A stretch of 35,195 nt of DNA from Pseudomonadota bacterium (lineage in GTDB: Bacteria > Pseudomonadota > Gammaproteobacteria > Burkholderiales > REEB80), in assembly GCA_028873515.1 (NCBI GenBank), contig JAGWIG010000026.1, positions 1 through 35,195 of the forward strand. Direction: 5' to 3'. Shown here one piece after another: positions 8,144 to 14,744 of the stretch. The notes beneath the pieces are model-generated. The model saw only the letters and a program-made list of their open reading frames with translations. It was not told where the DNA came from and searched no databases. Made by a program: the position numbers and the translations under genes. Within the stretch, counting starts at the first letter, position 1; each line of letters opens with the position of its first letter.

Positions 8144-8653
8144 ATGCCTAGAACCAAGGATCCGACAAACCTTCCTGAATTCAGCCGAAACCTGGCTGAG
8201 GCTTTGCATGCATCGGGTCTCACCCAGGATGAATTTGCCGATCAGCTGACCAGCCTGACTGAAACTGCTGTCAGCCGGGCACGTCTGGCCTCCTGGCTTG
8301 CGGGGGTGACCCCACGTTCCGATGCTGAAGGTTACCTGGTTGCTGCCCGGGAGATTTCGGGCGGCGGAAAAATCCCGCTGCCTGTCTGGGTCGAAGGCGC
8401 GATAGTTCAGGCAAGAATCAGGGCCTGGCTTGCCCAGGGGGTAAGCCGCAAGGTGCTCTGGCTGGCTGCAGGAATACCCCAGCAAACCCTGAGTGTTTGG
8501 GAATCTGGCCGGGTACGGGTCAAACGCCGCACCTGGATCCGGGTCGAGGCCTTGACTGAGGCCTGGATTAAAGCCCTGGATGATGCCCTGAAAGCGGCAG
8601 GTGAAATCCGCGATCATGCTGAAAATACCCGTCAGGAGCCGGATGCCCGGTGA
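8144..8653 (+). CDS. Predicted DNA-binding protein with two helix-turn-helix regions
   Basis: A 169-residue soluble protein. Residues 12-68 resemble an XRE/Cro HTH (GLTQDEFADQL, then SRARLASWLAG as recognition-helix region). A second HTH-like region lies near residues 92-140 (GVSRKVLWLAAGI, PQQTLSVWESGRV, then basic KRRTW). The C-terminus is a charged helix. I cannot assign a specific regulator family. There is no Shine-Dalgarno; a TATAAT ends five bases upstream, suggesting leaderless translation. Its position next to an integrase fits a regulator of an integrated element. Confidence 0.68.
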   Translation: MPRTKDPTNLPEFSRNLAEALHASGLTQDEFADQLTSLTETAVSRARLASWLAGVTPRSDAEGYLVAAREISGGGKIPLPVWVEGAIVQARIRAWLAQGVSRKVLWLAAGIPQQTLSVWESGRVRVKRRTWIRVEALTEAWIKALDDALKAAGEIRDHAENTRQEPDAR

Positions 8654-9161
8654 AAAATTTCGTTTTTCCGGTGTTTTGTGCCTGAAAGAGGCTGTGCGCC
8701 AGGGTAACGTTCGGGCCTGGCCCAGTACAGTAGCAACGGGTGTGGATTTGGCGCCTTTTTTTGTCAGCAGGTCCGGTTTTCGGGGAAGGGCTGCAGCTGG
8801 ACTCTTCGCCAGGGCAGCAAGATGCCTGGCGTGTCCAGAGCCTGACACACTCCCGGACTGCCGCTGCAGGCAGACGTCGAGGTAGCCCGTGTCCTGTCCC
8901 ATCAGTTTATTCAGCCCGATGAAAACAAGAATTCCTTAATGGCTTACTGGTTCCCGCGCACTGGGCCTGAATGGATGGGTTCAACCTGCTGTCCCTGATC
9001 CTGCCTTGTATCCAGGTTCGCTGCCCGGGGTTCCCGGGTGATTTATTTTGCCCCATTCAAGCTTTGGGGCTGTTTTTCTGTGTGGTGCAGCTGTGGCGGC
9101 AGGAGTTTTATGGAGAACACGTTATTTTCCGGTATCGGGATCGATCCGGTTTCAGGGATGA
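8654..9161. other. Intergenic, no recognised gene
   Basis: About 500 bp before the copper promoter. The ORFs here are short, mutually overlapping and lack ribosome sites, and I see no RNA gene or clear terminator. It may be decayed accessory sequence. Confidence 0.4.
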
Positions 9162-9191
9162 TTGACCCGATACCCCATAAGGGTATATTAT
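9162..9191 (+). promoter_or_regulatory. Promoter of the copA operon
   Basis: A -35 TTGACC (9162-9167) and a -10 TATTAT (9186-9191), each matching five of six consensus bases, are separated by 18 bp. The spacer is almost filled by the first CsoR-type operator. Confidence 0.7.
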
Positions 9192-9206
9192 ACCGGGGTA
9201 GGGTAT
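9170..9206. promoter_or_regulatory. Two CsoR-type copper operators
   Basis: Two 17-bp pseudo-palindromes of the form ATACC-N7-GGTAT lie at 9170-9186 (ATACCCCATAAGGGTAT) and 9190-9206 (ATACCGGGGTAGGGTAT), with centres 20 bp apart, about two helical turns. The first lies between -35 and -10; the second covers the start point. They resemble the known TACC(C)...GGGTA operators of CsoR repressors, and a CsoR gene ends this operon, so autoregulation is very likely. Cu(I) binding should release the repressor. Confidence 0.78.
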
Positions 9207-9225
9207 ATAGGAACGGGAAACAGGC

Positions 9226-11649
9226 ATGTCCGAGCGTGTATTGAAACAGATTGAGTTCCCCATTGAAGGCATGACCTGTGCGGCCTGCGCAATGCGGGTT
9301 GAAAAGGGCCTGAACCGGCTGCCTGGGGTAGAGGCTTCGGTCAATGCGGTGAATGATGAGGCTCGGGTTGAATTTGACCCGGGCAGGGTGAGTCCTCTGG
9401 AAATGCTGGCTGCAGTGGAGCAGGCAGGTTACGGTGTGCCGCATCAAAGTGTGGATCTGGCCCTCTTTGGCATGACCTGTGCGGCCTGTTCGAGCCGCAT
9501 AGAAAAGATGCTGAACCGGCTTCCTGGTGTGAAAGCGAGCGTTAACCTTGCCACTGAAAAGGCACAGGTGACCTACCCTTCGGGGATGGTGGAGATAGGT
9601 GATCTGATACGCCAGGTTGAAAAAGCCGGGTATGGGGCACAGGAAATCAGGCTTCTTGATTCAGCGGGGCAGAAATCCAGGGATGAGGCACTTTACCGAA
9701 GCGGGGTGAGGCGCTTTGCCGTGTCTGCCCTGCTTACCCTGCCGCTGCTTGCGCAGATGCTGGGAATGTTTACCGGCCAGAGGGCGTTCCTGCCGCTCTG
9801 GCTGCAATGGCTGCTGGCAACCCCGGTCCAGTTCTGGATAGGGGCACGCTTCTACAAGGGAGCCTGGAAGTCGCTCAAGGGAGGCGGGGCCAACATGGAC
9901 GTGCTTGTGGTGCTTGGGACCAGCATGGCCTATTTCTACAGCACGCTCGTTTTCTGGATGGGACTTCATGCCCATGTTTATTTTGAAGCCAGCGCTTCCA
10001 TCATCACCCTGATCCTGATGGGTAAGCTACTGGAAGCCAAGGCCAAGAGGTCAGCCTCTTTTGCGATTGAAAAACTGATCAGGCTGCAACCGAAAACAGC
10101 CCGTGTGGAGCGCGATGGCCAACTCCTTGATGTCGATGTGGCGCAGGTGGCAAAGGGAGAGGTTTTCGTGGTACGTCCAGGTGAGAGCATTCCGGTGGAT
10201 GGTGTTGTTTTATCCGGAGTATCCACGGTCAATGAGGCGATGCTGACCGGAGAAAGCCTGCCCCAGTCCAGGAAAGAAGGAGACCGGGTATTTGCGGCAA
10301 CACTTAACGGCCAGGGCCTGCTGCGCTGTCGCGTTACCGGTGTCGGGCCGGATACGGTTTTGGCCAGGATCATCCGTATGGTCGGCGAAGCCCAGGGTTC
10401 AAAGGCACCGATCCAGCATCTGGCCGACAGGATTTCCGGGGTATTTGTGCCCTTGGTGGTCCTGATAAGCCTGGTTACCCTGCTGGCATGGTGGATTCTG
10501 GGCGCGCATTTTACCGTGGCGCTCATCAATGCCGTAGCGGTTCTGGTCATCGCCTGTCCCTGTGCCCTGGGCCTGGGCACCCCTACAGCGATCATGGTGG
10601 GTACCGGGCGGGGTGCCCAGGCAGGCATCCTCATCCGCAATGCCCAGGCGCTCGAGCGGGCGCACCAGATTGATGTCCTGGTTGTTGACAAGACAGGTAC
10701 CCTGACATGGGGCAGGCCTACGCTTACGGATCTGGTTCCCGAGGGAGAGACTGACGGGGTAGGCACACTGCTCAGTCTTGCTGCCACCCTGGAGCAGGGT
10801 TCTGAACATCCCTTGAGTCAAGCGGTCATGGAACGGGCCAGGCAGGAAGGGATCAAGCCTGGGCCCATGACGGGTTTCAGGGCCGAGCCGGGGCAGGGAA
10901 TCACGGCTAGCATCGATCATGAGCAGGTCTGGCTTGGTGCGCCTGCCTGGCTGCAGCAGCAGGGTATTGAAGTCAATGGGGATCGACTCCGTGACCTGCA
11001 GTCGGAAGGCAAGACCGTGGCTGGACTCGCGAGGGCTGGACAGTGTCTGGGTTTACTGGGCATGACCGATACCCTGCGTCCGAGTGCCCGTCTGGCTGTA
11101 TCAAGACTGCATGAGATGGGGATAGAAGTCATCATGATGACCGGTGATAATGCGGCCACGGCTGGAATGATCGCAGGGGAAGCAGGCATCCACCAGTATT
11201 TTGCCGGAACCCTGCCCCAGGACAAGGCCGAAAAAATCCGGAAGATGCAGCAGGAGGGACGCCTCGTCGGCATGGTCGGTGACGGGATTAATGATGCTCC
11301 GGCACTGGCGGGTGCCGATGTCAGTTTCGCCATGGGTTCCGGTTCCGATATCGCCATGGAAACGGCCGATGTCACCCTGATGCATGGCGATCTGCTTGCT
11401 GTGGCCGATGCCATAGACCTGTCGCGGGCAACCTTACGCAAGATCAGGCAGAATCTTTTTTTCGCCTTTATCTACAACCTTATGGGAATTCCCCTGGCAG
11501 CCATGGGCCTGCTCAATCCTGTCATTGCCGGTGCGGCCATGGCCTTGAGTTCGGTCTCCGTGGTGACCAGTTCCCTCTTGTTACGCCGGTGGAAGCCGAT
11601 GCAGGCGGTTTCCCCGATATCCTTGAACCTGAACCCAATGGAGGAATGA
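9226..11649 (+). CDS. copA: Copper-exporting P1B-type ATPase
   Basis: An 807-residue inner-membrane pump that uses ATP to export Cu(I) from the cytoplasm. Two N-terminal metal-binding HMA domains carry GMTCAAC at residues 15-21 and 82-88. The metal site CPC is at residues 444-446, the phosphorylation site DKTGTLT starts at Asp488, and the hinge GDGINDAPA is at 685-693. HP of the P1B family is present in EQGSEHPL. Membrane helices lie near 160-280, 400-470 and 745-790. The length is usual for a two-HMA CopA. The ATG follows AGGAACGGG. copZ starts one base after its stop, so the two are co-transcribed under the CsoR-type operators. Confidence 0.97.
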   Translation: MSERVLKQIEFPIEGMTCAACAMRVEKGLNRLPGVEASVNAVNDEARVEFDPGRVSPLEMLAAVEQAGYGVPHQSVDLALFGMTCAACSSRIEKMLNRLPGVKASVNLATEKAQVTYPSGMVEIGDLIRQVEKAGYGAQEIRLLDSAGQKSRDEALYRSGVRRFAVSALLTLPLLAQMLGMFTGQRAFLPLWLQWLLATPVQFWIGARFYKGAWKSLKGGGANMDVLVVLGTSMAYFYSTLVFWMGLHAHVYFEASASIITLILMGKLLEAKAKRSASFAIEKLIRLQPKTARVERDGQLLDVDVAQVAKGEVFVVRPGESIPVDGVVLSGVSTVNEAMLTGESLPQSRKEGDRVFAATLNGQGLLRCRVTGVGPDTVLARIIRMVGEAQGSKAPIQHLADRISGVFVPLVVLISLVTLLAWWILGAHFTVALINAVAVLVIACPCALGLGTPTAIMVGTGRGAQAGILIRNAQALERAHQIDVLVVDKTGTLTWGRPTLTDLVPEGETDGVGTLLSLAATLEQGSEHPLSQAVMERARQEGIKPGPMTGFRAEPGQGITASIDHEQVWLGAPAWLQQQGIEVNGDRLRDLQSEGKTVAGLARAGQCLGLLGMTDTLRPSARLAVSRLHEMGIEVIMMTGDNAATAGMIAGEAGIHQYFAGTLPQDKAEKIRKMQQEGRLVGMVGDGINDAPALAGADVSFAMGSGSDIAMETADVTLMHGDLLAVADAIDLSRATLRKIRQNLFFAFIYNLMGIPLAAMGLLNPVIAGAAMALSSVSVVTSSLLLRRWKPMQAVSPISLNLNPMEE

Positions 11650-11650
11650 T

Positions 11651-11863
11651 ATGACCACGACTGCCCGGTTGACGATTCACGGCATGAGCTGCAGCGGATG
11701 TGTGAACAGTGTCAGGCGAGCCTTGAGCAGTATCGCAGGTGTGGGCAAGGTCAGCGTGTCCCTGGAGGAAAGCCAGGCCCTGGTTGACTATGATCCGCAG
11801 AAAGTATCGCTGGAACAGCTTAAAGGCGTGATAGAGGAGGCGGGATATGACGTACCCGGGTAA
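11651..11863 (+). CDS. copZ: Copper chaperone
   Basis: A 70-residue single HMA domain with the Cu(I) motif GMSCSGC near residues 11-17 and the usual beta-alpha-beta-beta-alpha-beta length. It should carry Cu(I) in the cytoplasm to CopA or to CsoR. A strong GGAGG lies six bases before the ATG and inside the end of copA, and its own 3' end overlaps csoR by 17 bp, so all three genes are tightly coupled. Confidence 0.93.
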   Translation: MTTTARLTIHGMSCSGCVNSVRRALSSIAGVGKVSVSLEESQALVDYDPQKVSLEQLKGVIEEAGYDVPG

Positions 11864-12164
11864 GGGGCATGAACTGAAACCGCATGCTGCCCCTGTTGTG
11901 GTGCAGCCCAGGAAAAAACAGCTCCTGACCCGCCTGAACCGCATAGGCGGGCAGGTAAAGGGAGTCGCGCAGATGGTTGAGGATGACCGGTACTGCATCG
12001 ATGTCCTGACCCAGGTCAGTGCCATCAAGTCAGCACTGGACGCTGTGGCCATGCAAATTATTGAGGACCATACCCAGGGGTGTGTGCAAAAGGCGATCAG
12101 GATGGGTAAGGGTGAGGAGGCCATTTCCGAATTAATGGGTGTGCTTAAAAAAATCAGCCGTTAG
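11847..12164 (+). CDS. csoR: CsoR-family copper-sensing repressor
   Basis: A 105-residue all-helical DUF156 repressor. The DNA-binding helix RLNRIGGQVKGV is at about 29-40. Metal ligands Cys50, His75 and Cys79 have the same 25- and 4-residue spacings as the Cu(I) site of M. tuberculosis CsoR, so copper rather than nickel, formaldehyde or persulfide is the expected signal. The ATG lies inside copZ with GAGGAGG six bases upstream, so it is translated with copZ. Two matching operators lie at 9170-9206, pointing to negative autoregulation of copA-copZ-csoR. Confidence 0.92.
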   Translation: MTYPGKGHELKPHAAPVVVQPRKKQLLTRLNRIGGQVKGVAQMVEDDRYCIDVLTQVSAIKSALDAVAMQIIEDHTQGCVQKAIRMGKGEEAISELMGVLKKISR

Positions 12165-12324
12165 GCAGGCCCTGGGTGGCTGCCAAACCGCAATGGTCTG
12201 GTGTGGGTCCAGAACTTAAGCTGTCCTGCCAGGGCCTGGCTCAGGAAGTGATGCCTGTGCGGTAGCAGTCCGATGTGGTCTGGAAAAACAGGATTTCAGG
12301 CAGGTTCCGGGTTGTAGAAGAAAG

Positions 12325-12354
12325 CCGGCCAGTTCAGTACGAGCCGGTTTTTTT
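12325..12354 (+). terminator. Probable terminator of the copper operon
   Basis: A short GC stem, CCGGC (12325-12329) with GCCGG (12343-12347), is followed immediately by seven T. The stem is only five base pairs, so strength is uncertain, but it is the first T-run hairpin after csoR. Confidence 0.5.
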
Positions 12355-12511
12355 GTGTATGAGGGAAAAGGGGCAGTATCCGGGGGGTTCACAGGCAGAA
12401 TCCAGAAAAGTACCCAGACCGGTTTTCAGCAACTTAAGGGCACAGGGAAGCTTCCGGTATTTTTCTCATCGGGTTAAACAGGGCCAGGGTGAGGTTGAAC
12501 CCGGCTTACAT

Positions 12512-12542
12512 TTATGATAAATTGGTTACTGTTTTATCATAA
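12512..12542. repeat. Perfect 10-bp inverted repeat, AT-rich
   Basis: TTATGATAAA (12512-12521) and TTTATCATAA (12533-12542) flank an 11-base centre. It is an AT-rich patch in GC-rich surroundings. It overlaps a possible promoter (TTGAAC at 12495-12500, 17-bp spacing, TAAATT at 12518-12523), so an operator role is plausible. Confidence 0.55.
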
Positions 12543-12613
12543 TATCAATAAACCCGGAGTGGAATCCATCATGATCCGCATCTTGCAGTGCCTGCCCGGT
12601 CCTGGATTGACGA

Positions 12614-12655
12614 GGAACAGGGCAGCGGTACGGTACAGACTGCCTGTTCCTTTTT
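12614..12655 (+). terminator. Terminator-like hairpin or attenuator
   Basis: GGAACAGG(G)CAG at 12614-12625 pairs with CTGCCTGTTCC at 12640-12650 (one bulged G), with a 14-base loop and T5 directly after. It is about 90 bp downstream of the possible promoter and dyad, so a roughly 120-nt transcript could end here before the next genes. Confidence 0.6.
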
Positions 12656-12856
12656 CATCCTGGCATGCAGGCCCGGTGCATTTTCCTGCCTGGACAGGAC
12701 TGTCCCTGCATGTGAAGGGAATTCTTTCTGGATGTTATCTGGATACAGGCAGTCTGGGTCTGCGATCCCGATCCGTGAGCGGCGACGCTTTTTTACGGCC
12801 TGTACCGGGTTATCTGGGAGAAGACCCAGGTTCTCCATCCTGAGGCCAGTCCGTTC

Positions 12857-13132
12857 ATGTACTCACCATTCAGTTACGGGGCAGAACTTGAATATGTGGC
12901 TGGTCTTCTTGCCAATCTCCCTGTCCATGAAGCCATGGGCATACTGGGCCTTTCTGATTACGCGAGTGATATTCCGCAGCGTGAGGATCTGTTTCGCCAG
13001 GCGCTGGGGGTCATTGAGCATTCGGCATCCATCCCGGCCTTCCCTGAAATCGAGACCGACATGACGACCCACCCTGACAAGGAAGCCTTTCTCAACATGG
13101 TCCTGCAGCGGCTGCAGCGGTTTCTATCCTGA
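12857..13132 (+). CDS. Small protein of unknown function, first of a tandem paralogous pair
   Basis: A 91-residue soluble, mostly helical protein that I cannot assign to a family. It resembles the next gene's product along its length: LEYVAGLLANLP aligns with LSLFATLMIELP, then EAMGILGL with RALDLLHL, then EDLFRQALGVI with PELFSLALQAL, then a C-terminal FLNMVLQRLQRFL with FFVAQALHHYRGRL. The stop overlaps the next ATG (TGATG), so the two are translationally coupled. No clear Shine-Dalgarno precedes the ATG. The coupling and similarity make it a real gene despite its size. Confidence 0.62.
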   Translation: MYSPFSYGAELEYVAGLLANLPVHEAMGILGLSDYASDIPQREDLFRQALGVIEHSASIPAFPEIETDMTTHPDKEAFLNMVLQRLQRFLS

Positions 13133-13410
13133 TGCCTTTACCCGGGTCCTTTTTCCAGACGCAGGATTTATCCCTCTTTGCCACACTGATGATTGAACTG
13201 CCGCTTGACCGGGCCCTGGATCTTCTGCATCTGGATGTGCATCCCTGGATCGTGGCTCGTCCGGAACTTTTCAGTCTTGCCTTGCAGGCGCTGGCCCAGG
13301 GGAAAAAAGGCAGGATGGAAGAAAAGGTTCTGGCAGATGCGGACGGGGATGACATGCTGTTTTTTGTGGCACAGGCCCTGCACCATTATCGGGGACGTCT
13401 CGGTGGCTGA
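13132..13410 (+). CDS. Small protein of unknown function, second of a tandem paralogous pair
   Basis: A 92-residue acidic, helical protein, similar to the preceding product and probably arising from a tandem duplication that has since diverged. Its start shares one base with the upstream stop. The centre (GKKGRMEEKVLADADGDD) is charged and likely a loop between two helical parts. There are no Cys or His clusters, membrane segments or signal peptide. A heteromeric pair is the simplest idea, but no function can be given. Confidence 0.62.
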   Translation: MPLPGSFFQTQDLSLFATLMIELPLDRALDLLHLDVHPWIVARPELFSLALQALAQGKKGRMEEKVLADADGDDMLFFVAQALHHYRGRLGG

Positions 13411-13692
13411 AGTTGTCTGTGGCGTTTTTTTCATCTCCGTGCTGCACGGGTTTTCAAAAGGGACGCCAGCCCTGCTGGAAGATGCAGGTTCTGGATTGGG
13501 GGCCTGCCTGGTCAAAGACGATGATGGGCATGAAGGCCGAAAGATTTGCTTTAAGTGCTGGTCCAGTGTTTCATTTATGCAACACATTGGCACATAGCAG
13601 GCTATCAAAACGGTTTTTTTAGGGTAAGAGTCGTGTGATTTATCAAAAACTGGTGCATTATTTTCATTGCTTTGTCATTCGGGAGAATAATA

Positions 13693-14370
13693 ATGCGTCT
13701 ATCCCCTCTTGCTCTGGGACTTCTAGGCCTTTTTTCCATCACTGCCTATGCAGGCGGAACCGTTGCACCAGCACCTGAAGAAGCGCCGGCTGCAGCAACT
13801 GCACCTGCGCCTCTTCCTCCTCAGCCCGCACCGGCGCCAGTTGCTGCTCCGGCTGCCGTGCCCGAGGTTCAGGCCAGTGCACCGCAACCGCTCGAAACCT
13901 CTTTTGAACCGCATCTGTATGCCGGGGCATCCATTGGTGAGACCGATTACTCAGGATCAACATTTCTGGGCGCTACGCTGGTCGAACCCGGTCACACCAG
14001 TGGAGCCAAGTACCTCTTCAACAAGGTGTTCTTTGGTTATCGCTTCATTCCGAATCTTGCCCTGGAATTTGACGAGATTGATCTGGGTAAAAGTGCGAAC
14101 ATCACCGGAATTGGCAGCTCGCTTGATGTACTGGGCATTCTTCCCGTTGGAAGCTGCTTTGATCTTTTCGGAAAGCTGGGTGTGGCTGACATGGAAGCGC
14201 ATGGTGCGACGAGCAATGGTGGTTACCATACCGGGCTGAATTTCGGCATAGGCACCGATTATCACATCAACAAGACCTGGAGTGCCCGTGCTGAAATTGA
14301 ACATTTCAGGAAAGTGGGCAACGATCTGAAGGCCAACCTGTTCAGTCTGGGTCTGCAGTACGGTTTCTGA
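13693..14370 (+). CDS. Outer-membrane beta-barrel protein (OmpA-like barrel) with Pro/Ala-rich N-terminal linker
   Basis: A 225-residue exported protein. A signal peptide with a hydrophobic core (LALGLLGLFSI) ends at AYA, about residue 20. A Pro/Ala-rich linker of about 45 residues follows. From about residue 73 (HLYAGASIGETDY) the chain has the alternating pattern of an eight-stranded barrel and ends GLQYGF, with the terminal Phe recognised by the BAM machinery. There is no peptidoglycan-binding OmpA C-terminal domain. The ATG at 13693 has GGGAGA nine bases upstream; an earlier TTG is less likely. The gene seems to be monocistronic. Confidence 0.85.
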   Translation: MRLSPLALGLLGLFSITAYAGGTVAPAPEEAPAAATAPAPLPPQPAPAPVAAPAAVPEVQASAPQPLETSFEPHLYAGASIGETDYSGSTFLGATLVEPGHTSGAKYLFNKVFFGYRFIPNLALEFDEIDLGKSANITGIGSSLDVLGILPVGSCFDLFGKLGVADMEAHGATSNGGYHTGLNFGIGTDYHINKTWSARAEIEHFRKVGNDLKANLFSLGLQYGF

Positions 14371-14744
14371 GTGGGGGGACTCCAGGATTTGTGCTGCCTG
14401 GCTCCAGGCCAGGCCCCAGGAAAAGGGATAACCGGATTTTTGGGGTGGCTGTTTGCGGTTGGATCCTGGTTGCCATGAAGTGCTGCCGTTTAAGGCTTGG
14501 CTCCTGTCTGGATTGAATCCACTCCTGCAGGCAGGGGGTGTTGTAGCTGTTTTCCCCCTGATCCCGTTCCAGATCCGCTCATCCCGAATGAAATTTAGCG
14601 GGATGGTCCCGTTTATGCTTGCGATTTTGATGGCTAGAGCTTAACATCAATCCGCATTGGATGAGCCGGCATTCGGGGATGTTAATTCAAAAAAACAGGC
14701 CCGGCGATTGGGTAAAATCAAACCGTATATGCAGGGAGAGGCGT
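14371..14744. other. Intergenic region ahead of the polysaccharide locus
   Basis: About 370 bp, probably the leader of the export gene. It contains an inverted repeat with perfect 7-bp arms, CATCCCG (14580-14586) and CGGGATG (14599-14605), and a weaker GCCTGG/CCAGGC hairpin near 14396. No small gene or RfaH-type element was found. A weak promoter (TTGCGA, 17 bp, TAACAT at 14642-14647) is possible. Confidence 0.4.

Larger units (their letters stand above)
12355..12856. other. Non-coding stretch with dyad and terminator-like hairpin
   Basis: About 500 bp without a credible ORF: the longer frames run through the hairpin and have no family resemblance. Its notable contents, an AT-rich perfect dyad and a stem followed by T5, are listed separately and may belong to a short regulatory transcript ahead of the small genes at 12857 and 13132. 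Confidence 0.45.

Noticed and set aside
12514-12843. A 109-codon plus frame beginning in the AT-rich dyad
   Set aside because: It runs through a strong hairpin with a T-run and has no recognisable domain or ribosome site.
12588-13064. A 158-codon plus frame overlapping the first tandem small gene
   Set aside because: It crosses the terminator-like hairpin region, is rich in Arg, Ser and Trp as expected of an out-of-frame reading, and conflicts with the coupled pair that is mutually similar.
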